From positions 1-64,000 of the forward strand of contig CAYTMQ010000007.1 in assembly GCA_964438995.1 (NCBI GenBank): 64,000 bases of DNA, in the 5' to 3' direction. A program made the translations under genes and the position numbers. Positions 36,123 through 45,010 of the stretch are shown here, in pieces (the first letter of the stretch is position 1; the number at the start of each line of letters is the position of its first letter). Under the pieces are notes generated by a model. It saw only the letters and a list, made by a program, of their open reading frames with translations, made no database searches and had not been told where the DNA came from. The stretch is from JABMMZ01 sp964438995. Lineage in GTDB: Bacteria; Bacteroidota; Bacteroidia; NS11-12g; UBA955.

Positions 36123-37121
36123 ATGAGCAAAATTACTGCAGCAATTACGGCAATAGGAGGCTTTGTACCAGAAAAGAAACTTACAAATTTCGACCTAGAA
36201 AAATTAGTAGATACCAACGACGAATGGATCACTAGCAGAACAGGTATCAAAGAAAGACGAATTCTTGATATTCCTGGAAAAGCAACTTCTGATATGGCTG
36301 TTGAAGCAGTGAACGAATTGTTAAAGAAAAGAGGCATTGGAGCTGAAGAAATCGATTTGCTAATTATGGCCACCATCACCGGCGATTTGGTTTTCCCTTC
36401 TTGTGCAAACATCGTATGTGATAAAATTGGCGCTAAAAATGCTTGGAGTTATGATATCGCTGCTGCATGCTCAGGTTTCTTGTACGCTTTAGAAACAGGA
36501 TCAAAATTCATAGAAACAGGTAAACACAAAAAAGTAGTGGTTTGTGGCTTCGATAAAATGAGTGCCATCATCGACTACACCGATAGAAACACTTGCATCA
36601 TTTTTGGTGATGGCGGTGGAGCAGTATTGTTAGAACCAAATACAGAAGGTTACGGTATCATCGATGGCATCATGAAATCTGATGGTAGCGGAAGAGAGTT
36701 CTTACATCAAAAAGCTGGAGGCTCTTTAAAACCACCAACACACGAAACCATCGACGCAAGAGAACACTATGTGTACCAAGAAGGTAAAACTGTGTTCAAA
36801 TTTGCTACAACCAATATGGCAGATGTCTCTACCCAAATCATGGAAAGAAACCATTTGTCATCAGACGACGTCAATTATCTTTTGGCACATCAGGCCAACA
36901 AACGCATCATCGACTACACAGCTGAAAAGATGAATCTTCCTCAAGAAAAAGTGTTGATGAACATCGAGCGTTACGGCAATACAACTAGCGGAACTTTACC
37001 ATTGCTGTTCTGGGATTTCGAAAAGAAATTTAAGAAGGGCGATAACTTAATTTTGGCTACATTTGGTGGCGGCTTCACTTGGGGCAGTATTTACATCAAA
37101 TGGGCTTACGACAGTAACTAA
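36123..37121 (+). CDS. fabH: 3-oxoacyl-ACP synthase III
   Basis: The 332-residue condensing enzyme joins acetyl-CoA and malonyl-ACP to start fatty-acid chains. The catalytic triad is visible: Cys116 in AAACSGFLYA, His256 in LLAHQANKR and Asn286 in ERYGNTTSG. The N-terminal ITSRTGIKERR loop is also typical. The gene is located between plsX and accB, matching the widespread cluster. Confidence 0.95.
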   Translation: MSKITAAITAIGGFVPEKKLTNFDLEKLVDTNDEWITSRTGIKERRILDIPGKATSDMAVEAVNELLKKRGIGAEEIDLLIMATITGDLVFPSCANIVCDKIGAKNAWSYDIAAACSGFLYALETGSKFIETGKHKKVVVCGFDKMSAIIDYTDRNTCIIFGDGGGAVLLEPNTEGYGIIDGIMKSDGSGREFLHQKAGGSLKPPTHETIDAREHYVYQEGKTVFKFATTNMADVSTQIMERNHLSSDDVNYLLAHQANKRIIDYTAEKMNLPQEKVLMNIERYGNTTSGTLPLLFWDFEKKFKKGDNLILATFGGGFTWGSIYIKWAYDSN

Positions 37122-37150
37122 AAAACAAATAAGAATAAATCATAATCATT

Positions 37151-37642
37151 ATGGATATTAAAGAAATAGAAAACCTGATCAAATTCGTATCATCACAAAA
37201 AAATGTTGGTGAAGTAGAAATTGAAAAGAAAGATTTCAAATTGGTGATTCGCAAACCAAACCCAACGTTGGTTTCTGCACCTCAGTACATTCAAGCAACT
37301 GCAGCACCTGCACCAGCTCAATTGCCAGCCGCTACTCCTGCTCCACAAGCACCAGCCGCAGCAGCAACTCCAGCAGCACCAGCCGCAGAAACTGCTTCAA
37401 ATTTGGTGACCATTAAATCTCCAATGATTGGCACATTCTACAGATCGTCTTCTCCAGATAAACCAGCCTTCGTAAATGTTGGTGATGAAGTAAAACCTGG
37501 AAAAGCAGTTTGTATCATTGAAGCGATGAAATTGTTCAATGAAATTGAATCTGAAGTTAGCGGTAAAATCGTAAAAGTATTGGTTGACAACGCTAGTCCA
37601 GTAGAATATGATCAACCATTATTCTTAGTAGAACCAAACTAA
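37151..37642 (+). CDS. accB: Biotin carboxyl carrier protein of acetyl-CoA carboxylase
   Basis: The 163-residue protein has an N-terminal helical region, an Ala/Pro-rich flexible linker at about 50-88, and a C-terminal biotinyl domain. The biotin lysine is in EAMKLFNEIE near residue 128. It carries the carboxyl group between the AccC and AccA/AccD halves of the enzyme. It starts 30 bases after fabH. A terminator-like hairpin separates it from accC, which may set unequal amounts of the two subunits. Confidence 0.95.
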   Translation: MDIKEIENLIKFVSSQKNVGEVEIEKKDFKLVIRKPNPTLVSAPQYIQATAAPAPAQLPAATPAPQAPAAAATPAAPAAETASNLVTIKSPMIGTFYRSSSPDKPAFVNVGDEVKPGKAVCIIEAMKLFNEIESEVSGKIVKVLVDNASPVEYDQPLFLVEPN

Positions 37643-37659
37643 ATCACTTTATAAATCAT

Positions 37660-37690
37660 CGGCAATGCAACACATTCGCCGGTTTTTTTT
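37660..37690 (+). terminator. Rho-independent terminator between accB and accC
   Basis: CGGCAATG pairs with CATT-GCCG across a five-base loop (37660-37681, one bulged C), followed by eight T residues (37683-37690). It probably ends some transcripts after accB, with read-through or a second promoter serving accC. Confidence 0.7.
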
Positions 37691-37705
37691 ATTCTAAGAT
37701 TATTT

Positions 37706-39049
37706 ATGTTTAAGAAGATATTAATAGCTAATAGAGGTGAGATAGCCTTGCGTATCATTCGTACGTGCAAGGAAATGGGTATCAAGACTGTTGCTGTATA
37801 TAGCACTGCCGATAAAGAAAGTCTACACGTTAGATTTGCTGACGAAGCAGTATGTATCGGTCCAGCACCTAGTAACCAATCTTACCTTAAAATTCCAAAT
37901 ATTATTGCAGCTGCAGAAATTACCAATGCTGATGCAATTCACCCTGGTTACGGTTTCTTAAGTGAAAACGCTAAATTCTCTCAGGTGTGTAAAGACCATG
38001 GCATCAAATTTATTGGTGCTACTCCAGAGCAAATCAATGGCATGGGCGACAAGTCGAACGCCAAAGACAGTATGAAAAAAGCTGGTGTACCTACCATTCC
38101 TGGTAGCGATGGACTTTTAGAAAGTTTCGAACAAGGTCAGCAATTGGCCAAAGAAATAGGTTACCCTGTTATCATCAAAGCAACTGCTGGTGGTGGTGGT
38201 AGAGGTATGCGTATCATTTGGAAAGACGACGAATTCGAGAAAAACTGGGACTCTGCTAAAACAGAAGCTGCAGCTGCTTTCGGAAACGATGGTTTGTATA
38301 TGGAAAAATACATCGAAGAACCTCGTCACATCGAAATTCAAATAGCAGGCGACCAATATGGTAAAGTTTGTCATTTGAGCGAAAGAGATTGCAGTATCCA
38401 AAGAAGACACCAAAAGCTGATCGAAGAATGTCCTTCTCCATTTATGACGCCTGAACTGCGTAAAAAAATGGGTGAGGCCGCTAAGAAAGCTGCTCAGTGC
38501 ATCAATTACGAAGGTGTTGGTACCGTTGAGTTCTTGGTGGATAAACACAGAAATTTCTACTTCATGGAAATGAATACGCGTATTCAGGTTGAGCATCCAG
38601 TAACCGAAGAAGTAATCAATTACGACTTGGTGAAAGAGCAAATATTAATCGCTGCTGGTCAACCAATTTCTGGTAAAGATTATGAGCCATTGAAACATGC
38701 TATCGAATGCCGTATCAATGCCGAAGATCCATACAACAACTTCAGACCAAGTCCGGGTAAAATTATTAATTTCCACATTCCTGGCGGTCACGGTATTCGC
38801 GTCGACACACATGCTTATGCTAACTATGTGATTCCAGCGAATTACGATAGTATGATTGCTAAGTTGATTGTGAGTGCTCAAACCCGCGAAGAATGTATCG
38901 TTAAAATGGAAAGAGCATTAGAAGAGTTTGTGATTGAAGGTGTGCACACATCTATTCCATTGCAACGTCAAATTATGGCGAATAAAGACTTTAGAGAAGG
39001 CAACTTCACTACAGCATTTATGAACGACTTCCAATTTAAACCAATGTAA
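37706..39049 (+). CDS. accC: Biotin carboxylase subunit of acetyl-CoA carboxylase
   Basis: The 447-residue enzyme carboxylates AccB-biotin using ATP and bicarbonate. It starts MFKKILIANRGEIALRII, has the ATP-grasp glycine loop (ATAGGGGRGMRI), the HIEIQIAGDQYG segment, the ERDCSIQRRHQKLIEE motif with the catalytic Arg/Glu region, and EMNTRIQVEHPVTE. All key residues are kept and the length is standard. A small exported-protein gene begins five bases after it. Confidence 0.95.
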   Translation: MFKKILIANRGEIALRIIRTCKEMGIKTVAVYSTADKESLHVRFADEAVCIGPAPSNQSYLKIPNIIAAAEITNADAIHPGYGFLSENAKFSQVCKDHGIKFIGATPEQINGMGDKSNAKDSMKKAGVPTIPGSDGLLESFEQGQQLAKEIGYPVIIKATAGGGGRGMRIIWKDDEFEKNWDSAKTEAAAAFGNDGLYMEKYIEEPRHIEIQIAGDQYGKVCHLSERDCSIQRRHQKLIEECPSPFMTPELRKKMGEAAKKAAQCINYEGVGTVEFLVDKHRNFYFMEMNTRIQVEHPVTEEVINYDLVKEQILIAAGQPISGKDYEPLKHAIECRINAEDPYNNFRPSPGKIINFHIPGGHGIRVDTHAYANYVIPANYDSMIAKLIVSAQTREECIVKMERALEEFVIEGVHTSIPLQRQIMANKDFREGNFTTAFMNDFQFKPM

Positions 39050-39053
39050 TGAT

Positions 39054-39437
39054 ATGAGATTAGCGACTGTTATTGTTTGCATGTTTTTGGCTTTTACGGC
39101 CTCTGCTCAAAAGAACAATTTAAAAGGAAAATATAGATTGTCAATGAAAGGGGATATGTATTATTACAATTTCACCAACGACAGCATGCTAAGCATCATT
39201 CATGGCAAAGACACCAGCTGGGCGAAATACAGTGTCGACACCACTCAAAATCCGATGCATCTCGACTTGCGTTTTTTAGACGACGACATGAACGAGTTGT
39301 ATTTAACCAAAGCGATTTACGAATGGGTAGGCACCGATAAAATTCGCTTCAGAATGAGTGCAAACATGATAGACCGACCAACAAGTTTCTTGCCCAAAGG
39401 CAACCTCGAAACCTTCATGTTGGTCCCCGATAAATAA
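39054..39437 (+). CDS. Small exported protein of unknown function
   Basis: The 127-residue protein has a signal peptide (residues 1-18, ending TASAQ). The mature part is beta-rich, repeating tyrosine and aspartate (DMYYYNFTND, DLRFLDDDMNELYL), similar in style to lipocalin-like or DUF4488-type Bacteroidota proteins, but no family is assigned. It starts five bases after accC and is followed by a strong terminator, so it is the last gene of the fatty-acid cluster transcript. Confidence 0.65.
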   Translation: MRLATVIVCMFLAFTASAQKNNLKGKYRLSMKGDMYYYNFTNDSMLSIIHGKDTSWAKYSVDTTQNPMHLDLRFLDDDMNELYLTKAIYEWVGTDKIRFRMSANMIDRPTSFLPKGNLETFMLVPDK

Positions 39438-39455
39438 TATCAAACAAGTATTTTT

Positions 39456-39488
39456 AAAAAAGCGATGAAGATTTTCATCGCTTTTTTT
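39456..39488. terminator. Bidirectional terminator, 14-bp stem
   Basis: AAAAAAGCGATGAA (39456-39469) and TTCATCGCTTTTTT (39474-39487) form a perfect 14-bp stem with a four-base loop. A and T runs on both sides allow it to end transcripts from both the accC side and the minus-strand lipoprotein gene. Confidence 0.88.
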
Positions 39489-39510
39489 ATGCAGTATCGC
39501 TGCGCTGCGC

Positions 39511-40176
39511 TCACTTCTTTATTAATTTAAAATGGGGTGGTATTTTCCATTTATAGATTAGATATACTCCAATATTTTCATAATATTCTTTTAAGGAAGA
39601 TAAGGTAGAAAAATATAAAGTATCAGAACTTTGAGAAGCTTCTTCAGCAGATAAATATCTTCTATTAAAAGAATAGGCGTATGCACTATCTTTTCTCCAG
39701 TAGTGTAAATTGTCGTGAATTTCTATTTTGTATTTATCTAAACTATTGGAAATGTCATGAAAAGTTCCTCGCATTATAAAAAAATCGTTACGAGGTATAA
39801 ATGTTCGTTTCATCACTATCGAATCATTGGGCAATGAGTCTTTTATAACTTGATTGAACTTCAATATATATTTATTTTTGAAGCTTTTAGGGAAGTTTTC
39901 ATAGATTGGGTAATAACTGTATAATACGTCTATCTCTAAACTATCTTTATATCTTTTTTTAGCTTTAGTGATTATATGAACTATTTGATATAGGTCATAG
40001 TAATTATAATTGTCTATACAAGTATTGTTGTCTTGCAGAAAATACGTATCAATTAGCGCATAATTTGTAATAGTAGTTTGAGCAATAGCAGTATTTTCAA
40101 TTACCTTTTTATTATTTAGGCAGGAATAAATTGGAAGAATACCAATACTTAAAATCAAAATAAAAAGCCCTTTCAT
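39511..40176 (-). CDS. Lipoprotein of unknown function
   Basis: I start this at ATG 40176; a GTG codon just before it is less likely. The 221-residue product has a hydrophobic signal (GLFILILSIGILPI) and a lipobox YSC. The body is Tyr/Ser/Lys-rich and without recognisable domains. Two Cys lie within the signal region and near residue 50. It is monocistronic, converging on the terminator shared with the accC block. AT-rich composition resembles the other small lipoproteins at 18.6, 20.3 and 44.2 kb. Confidence 0.6.
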   Translation of the reverse strand: MKGLFILILSIGILPIYSCLNNKKVIENTAIAQTTITNYALIDTYFLQDNNTCIDNYNYYDLYQIVHIITKAKKRYKDSLEIDVLYSYYPIYENFPKSFKNKYILKFNQVIKDSLPNDSIVMKRTFIPRNDFFIMRGTFHDISNSLDKYKIEIHDNLHYWRKDSAYAYSFNRRYLSAEEASQSSDTLYFSTLSSLKEYYENIGVYLIYKWKIPPHFKLIKK

Positions 40177-40720
40177 CACTAGCTTTATTTATAACCAAAA
40201 ATAGTGAAAAATATTGAGACGGAATCTATTGGTATGTGCCGGCATATTATTTCCTGATTTCTATTTCTATTTCCTTTTATCATCTGTCTCGGGCGCAGCC
40301 CTGCGACCTACAAGAAAAATTACAAATTGTTGCTTGGGTTATGTCAAGGGCATGCCCATTGACCTACAAACATTCCCATTTTTTGACTTTTGACTTTTTA
40401 CTTTTTACTTTTGCTCGCGTCAGCCCCCTAAATCCTAAATTCTATTTCCTATTCCCTTTTTTGACTTTTGACTTTTGACTTTTTACTTTTTACTTTTGCT
40501 CGCGTCAGCCCCCTAAATCCTAAATCCTAAATCCTAATTCCTAATCCCTAATTCCTATCCCCTCCCCCTTAGGGGATACCCCATTAAAAATTGTATTATC
40601 AGCAAAAAATATAGCAAACATAATGTGTCGGGAATTCAATACTTTGTTTATAAGTACAAAATAAAGATATTACCCTAATCATTACATTTGCATAAAGGCA
40701 ATACTTAATACAAAAAACAC
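40177..40720. repeat. Repeat-filled intergenic region before glmS
   Basis: No gene is seen. At about 40290-40340 there is a minus-strand copy of the 'tttgtaatttttcttgtagg' module shared with 0.87, 52.68 and 52.81 kb. At 40378-40446 and 40457-40530 a unit of about 70-75 bases is repeated in tandem, running 'tttttgacttttgactttt', 'ttgctcgcgtcagccccc' and 'taaatcctaaat'. It ends in several degenerate 'cctaaat' copies. A TACATTTG box at 40683-40690 precedes glmS. Confidence 0.75.
40683..40690 (+). promoter_or_regulatory. TACATTTG -7 box for glmS
   Basis: A full match to TAnnTTTG, 30 bases before the glmS ATG. No TTTG lies at the usual -33 distance, so the promoter may be weak or need an activator. 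Confidence 0.5.
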
Positions 40721-42565
40721 ATGTGCGGAATCGTATCATACATTGGCCCTAAAGAGGCTTATCCTATTGTCATCAAAGGATTAAAAAGATTGGAATACAG
40801 AGGTTATGACAGTGCTGGTGTAGCATTGATTGACAACGACGACCTCAATATTTATAAAACAAAAGGCAAAGTTCAGAATTTGGTTGATGCTGCTGCCGAA
40901 AAAAATACCCACGGTCATGTTGGTATGGGACACACCCGTTGGGCAACACACGGCGAACCAAATGATGAAAATGCTCATCCTCATCTCTCTCAATCTGGTA
41001 ACCTCGCAGTGATTCACAATGGTATCATTGAAAACTTCGCTACCATCAAAGAAGAATTACTAAAACGCGGTCATACCTTCAGCTCTGAAACCGATACTGA
41101 AGTCTTGATTCACCTTATTGAAGACGTTCAAGTAAACGAAAACATCTCTATTGATGAAGCTGTAAGATTGGCATTAAACCAAGTGATAGGCGCTTATGCC
41201 ATCGTTATTCTGGTAAAAAATGAACCAGCAAAACTAATTGCAGCGCGTAAAGGTAGTCCGCTTGTTGTTGGTATTGGCACCGAACCAGGCGAGTATTTTA
41301 TGGCCAGTGATGCAACACCAATTGTTGAATACACAAGAGACGTTACCTACTTAAACGATGGTGAAATCGCCATAGTGAAAGATGGTAAATTGAGCATTAA
41401 AACCATTGAAAACGTTGCTAAAACACCATTCATTCAGAAATTAGAAATCAATCTTGAAGAAATAGAAAAAGGTGGTTACCCGCATTTCATGATCAAAGAA
41501 ATTTACGAGCAACCAAAATCTATTCACGATAGCATCAGAGGTCGTATCGACCCACGCAGAGGCAAATTCGCTATGCGCAGTATCCACGAATACGAAGAGA
41601 AGTTGCGCAACATCAAACGTTTGATTTTAATAGGCTGCGGTACCAGCTGGCACGCCGGATTAGTAGGTGAGTATTTGTTCGAAGAGTTTGCACGTATTCC
41701 AGTAGAAGTTGAATACGCATCAGAATTTAGATACAGAGATCCTATTATTTACCCTGATGATTTGGTTATCGCCATTTCTCAAAGTGGTGAAACTGCAGAT
41801 ACTTTGGCAGCCATTGAATTGGCTAAAGAAAAAGGAGCAACCGTATTTGGTGTGTGCAATGTTGTAGGTTCATCAATACCTAGAATGTCGCATGCTGGGG
41901 CCTATACCCATGCTGGACCAGAAATAGGTGTGGCTTCAACAAAAGCATTTACGGCTCAAGTATCTGTATTGACATTGATGGCATTGGCTGTTGCTCAAAT
42001 TAGAGGAACCATTTCGCAAGAGCGTTTGAGATTTTTATTGAGCGAAATCGAAGCTATTCCTAGCTTGGTAGAAAAAGCTCTACAAACCAACGACCAAGTC
42101 ATTAAAATTGCAGAGAAGTTTAAAGACGCTAGCAACTTCTTGTACTTAGGTAGAGGTGTTAACTTCCCAGTAGCTTTAGAAGGTGCATTGAAGTTAAAAG
42201 AGATTTCATACATACACGCAGAAGGCTATCCTGCAGCAGAAATGAAGCATGGTCCGATTGCCTTAATTGACGAAGAAATGCCAGTAGTGGTAATCGCTCC
42301 AAAACGCGGTATGTACGAAAAGGTGATGAGCAATATTCAGGAAGTAAAAGCTAGAAAAGGTAAAATCATCGCCATCGTTACAGAAGGAGATACCAAAGTA
42401 AGAAGCATGGCCGACCACGTGATAGAAATACCAGATACAGAAGAAGCGCTTACGCCTTTGTTATCGACCATCCCTTTGCAATTGCTGAGTTACCACATCG
42501 CTGTAATGAGAGGATGTAACGTCGATCAACCAAGAAACTTAGCAAAATCTGTTACGGTAGAATAA
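40721..42565 (+). CDS. glmS: Glutamine-fructose-6-phosphate aminotransferase
   Basis: The 614-residue enzyme makes glucosamine-6-phosphate from fructose-6-phosphate and glutamine for cell-wall and LPS precursors. Cys2 (MCGIVSYIG) is the glutaminase nucleophile, with YRGYDSAG and GHTRWATHGEPN following. Residues about 290-600 hold two SIS sugar-isomerase domains (LIGCGTSWHAGLVGEYLFEE, AISQSGETADTLAAIE, EVGVASTKAFTAQ-like GPEIGVASTKAFTAQ), and the C-terminus LAKSVTVE is the usual end. All active-site marks are present. The gene is monocistronic, with no ribozyme-like element recognised upstream. Confidence 0.96.
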   Translation: MCGIVSYIGPKEAYPIVIKGLKRLEYRGYDSAGVALIDNDDLNIYKTKGKVQNLVDAAAEKNTHGHVGMGHTRWATHGEPNDENAHPHLSQSGNLAVIHNGIIENFATIKEELLKRGHTFSSETDTEVLIHLIEDVQVNENISIDEAVRLALNQVIGAYAIVILVKNEPAKLIAARKGSPLVVGIGTEPGEYFMASDATPIVEYTRDVTYLNDGEIAIVKDGKLSIKTIENVAKTPFIQKLEINLEEIEKGGYPHFMIKEIYEQPKSIHDSIRGRIDPRRGKFAMRSIHEYEEKLRNIKRLILIGCGTSWHAGLVGEYLFEEFARIPVEVEYASEFRYRDPIIYPDDLVIAISQSGETADTLAAIELAKEKGATVFGVCNVVGSSIPRMSHAGAYTHAGPEIGVASTKAFTAQVSVLTLMALAVAQIRGTISQERLRFLLSEIEAIPSLVEKALQTNDQVIKIAEKFKDASNFLYLGRGVNFPVALEGALKLKEISYIHAEGYPAAEMKHGPIALIDEEMPVVVIAPKRGMYEKVMSNIQEVKARKGKIIAIVTEGDTKVRSMADHVIEIPDTEEALTPLLSTIPLQLLSYHIAVMRGCNVDQPRNLAKSVTVE

Positions 42566-42664
42566 ACGATACTGTCACTTGCATTTAAAATTTGTGAAAT
42601 GAATGCAATTCAGAAACGCATATTGCAAGTGTATGCTTACTTGATATTGTTTTAAAAATCGCTA

Positions 42665-43591
42665 ATGGCCAATAATCGAACAAATGTAAACGACATTGGG
42701 TTTGACAACAAACTCGAGATGAATTCTAGAAGGACCATCAATCCCGATGGCTCTTTTAACATCAAAAGAAAAACCAGTTTCTTAAGCGATTTTCATTTGT
42801 ATCAATGGGCCATTACTTGTAAATGGCGAACCTATTGGTTGGTGGTTTTGGCCGTTTATGTTTCGGTTAATTTTTTGTTCGCAACTATATATTACATTAT
42901 CGGTCCTGATCAAATCGTTGGCATGCAAGGAAGCGATTCTTCGCAGTTCTGGCAATGTTACTTTTTCTCACTTCAAACATTTACAACTGTTGGATATGGC
43001 GGTCTGCATCCACAAGGTATGTTGACCAATACTGTCGCGGGTTTAGAAGCTTTTTTAGGCCTAATGACCTTTGCCTTGGCTACTGGTGCTTTGTACGGAC
43101 GCTTTAGTAAGCCTGAAGCCAGAATCAGATATTCTCCAAACATGTTGATTGCACCTTTCAGAGAAGGCAAAGCTTTGATGATGATGTTGTGCAACGACAA
43201 AAAAGGCAATTTGGTGGAAGTTGAAGCTAAGATGACCATGAGTTGGTTAGAACCAGATACGACGGGTAAATTGAATAGAAAATTTGCATCTTTAAATCTG
43301 GACATTTCCAAAATATCTTTGTTGTCATTAACCTGGACATTGGTCCACCCAATTGACGATAACAGTCCCTTAAAAGATTTTGCGCCTAAAGACTATGTCG
43401 ACAAAGACGTAGAGATATTTGTATTCATCTCTTGTTACGACGATACCTTTGCTCAAACCGTGCATACAAGATACGCCTACATTGGAGCAGAAGTTGTGCA
43501 AAATGCCAAATTCAGAAAAGCCTTCTACTATGATGAGGAAGGCTTCACTGTATTAGATGTTCAAAAAGTAGGAGAATACGACTTGTTATGA
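42665..43591 (+). CDS. Inward-rectifier (KirBac-type) potassium channel
   Basis: The 308-residue protein has two membrane helices (about 57-78 and 122-145) around a pore loop with the selectivity filter TVGYG at 108-112. The preceding slide helix and the long C-terminal cytoplasmic beta-sandwich (about 150-300, with SLTWTLVHPIDDNSPL and ISCYDDTFAQTVHTRY) are features of the IRK/KirBac family. It should form a tetramer in the inner membrane carrying K+. It converges with the LytTR gene, overlapping its 3' end by six bases. Confidence 0.93.
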   Translation: MANNRTNVNDIGFDNKLEMNSRRTINPDGSFNIKRKTSFLSDFHLYQWAITCKWRTYWLVVLAVYVSVNFLFATIYYIIGPDQIVGMQGSDSSQFWQCYFFSLQTFTTVGYGGLHPQGMLTNTVAGLEAFLGLMTFALATGALYGRFSKPEARIRYSPNMLIAPFREGKALMMMLCNDKKGNLVEVEAKMTMSWLEPDTTGKLNRKFASLNLDISKISLLSLTWTLVHPIDDNSPLKDFAPKDYVDKDVEIFVFISCYDDTFAQTVHTRYAYIGAEVVQNAKFRKAFYYDEEGFTVLDVQKVGEYDLL

Positions 43592-43939
43592 GTAAACAGT
43601 TTCGAGCAGGTAAGTAGCCAAAGATTTTCTTGATTCTTTAGATACTGGTTCTTCAGAGCCATCACTTAATTGAGCGAGTGCAATTTTCCCTGGTTTGATT
43701 GACTCAACATAGTTGGGATTGACAATACAAGTTTTGTTGACTTTGATGAATCCATGAGGTAACAAAAGCTCTTTAAATTCGTTGAGCTCTTTGGTGAAAG
43801 AAAGGATGCGGTGGTTGTAAAAGTAAACGATTGTAAAACCATTTTCTGACTTGACCTTTACAACCACATGCACATCCATTGGGTGTTTTTTGTTACCGTC
43901 ACTTACTATGACTAAATTTGAAACTGTTCCTGATTTCAT
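43586..43939 (-). CDS. LytTR-family DNA-binding protein
   Basis: The 117-residue protein is almost entirely one LytTR domain: FTIVYFYNHRILSFTKELNEF, then LLPHGFIKVNKTCIVNPNYV and the basic, polar end VSKESRKSLATYL. It lacks the receiver domain of a full LytR-type regulator, so its activity may depend on another signal or partner. The gene overlaps the end of the potassium channel gene. Upstream of it (43940-44217) lies an AT-rich gap with a CCCC-TTT-GGGG hairpin near 44070, which may be a regulatory site but is not assigned. Confidence 0.85.
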   Translation of the reverse strand: MKSGTVSNLVIVSDGNKKHPMDVHVVVKVKSENGFTIVYFYNHRILSFTKELNEFKELLLPHGFIKVNKTCIVNPNYVESIKPGKIALAQLSDGSEEPVSKESRKSLATYLLETVYS

Positions 43940-44217
43940 GGTAACCTTTTTTTAGTGTGTTTTCTGTTTTTAAAATGGGCCAGCTAATGGATTTGTATTA
44001 TAGTTACGAATCGCAATACAAAATTGTAGAGTATGCGTGAGAAAAAGAACTTTTTTGATGCAAAATCACCCCTTTGGGGGATAAAAATCAACCAAAAAGG
44101 TTACTACTTTTGAGAAAATAATTCAACTCAGAGTATAATTTTGACCTATATAGTTCAATTTTATTATCAAAAAAGAAAAGCTACATGATAATTGATTAAA
44201 TTTGTTTGATTACAAGA

Positions 44218-44901
44218 ATGATGGTTAAACTGAACTTGAAAAATACTTCCATATCTATCTGGAGTCTTATTGCAATTGCGTTATTGCTTTGTTGCAATAA
44301 ACCTTATGATGGGGGTTTTCTTCCTGGACCATTACCTTGCTCTGATTCAAATACCATAAAGCTTCCATCTGATATGATGTCTCGAATGTATTTTAAAGAT
44401 TCTACGTATTGGATATATGAAGATAGTGTAAGCCATATAATTGATAGTGTTTGGGTGGATGAGTCGAGTTTAATTACAACCAAAAAATTCGAAAGATTTA
44501 TTATCGACAAGAAATGTTACGATTATTTCAATTATGACCAATACAGCAATATCAATGGTAAAAAATCTTTTTCATGTTATCCAAATTATATACATGATGA
44601 GAGCAAATTTTCAGATGTGTATTTTAATATTAAAATAATAGATACATCTACTGCAAATTACAATACGCTTTTCAGAATGAAAGGTGATAAATACTTAAAT
44701 GATGGGAGATACAAATTAATAGAGAATTTGGATTATTTGAATGTAAAACAAAACGTGTTTAAAGATGTACTTCACTTTAAAGATATCAGTAATACTTTTG
44801 AACATTTGGATGCATATTATGCGCCTCATTTTGGAATAGTTAAGTACAGATCTAAGTCGGGTAGAGTATGGGAATTGCTTAGATGCCATATCAATCAGTA
44901 G
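44218..44901 (+). CDS. Lipoprotein related to the protein at 20343-21065
   Basis: Start taken at ATG 44218 (44221 is equally possible; a TTG at 44206 is less likely). The 227-residue product has a lipoprotein signal (SIWSLIAIALLLCC). The body has YWIYEDS near residue 70, a Cys pair, many Tyr/Phe residues, and a C-terminal FGIVKYRSKSGRVWELL. This layout is like that of the gene at 20343-21065 (FWIYENN, YGLVRLDY, W). Both are AT-rich and stand alone. No known family was recognised. Confidence 0.6.
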   Translation: MMVKLNLKNTSISIWSLIAIALLLCCNKPYDGGFLPGPLPCSDSNTIKLPSDMMSRMYFKDSTYWIYEDSVSHIIDSVWVDESSLITTKKFERFIIDKKCYDYFNYDQYSNINGKKSFSCYPNYIHDESKFSDVYFNIKIIDTSTANYNTLFRMKGDKYLNDGRYKLIENLDYLNVKQNVFKDVLHFKDISNTFEHLDAYYAPHFGIVKYRSKSGRVWELLRCHINQ

Positions 44902-44985
44902 ACATTTAAATCATCTCGAATAAAAACTGATTCTTATTGGATAATATTAATTCTTTTTAAACTTTAATATTGATGTTGTCTTTAG

Positions 44986-44993
44986 TATCTTTG
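44986..44993 (+). promoter_or_regulatory. TATCTTTG -7 box before the glutamate dehydrogenase-like gene
   Basis: A full match to TAnnTTTG, 17 bases before the ATG at 45011. A TTG lies only 13 bases upstream, closer than the usual 18-20. Confidence 0.5.
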
Positions 44994-45010
44994 CGCCTTT
45001 AAAATTCAAG

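Noticed and set aside
40236..40478. An 80-codon ORF before glmS
   Set aside because: It lies wholly in dispersed repeats, contains the translated repeat unit and has no protein-like composition.
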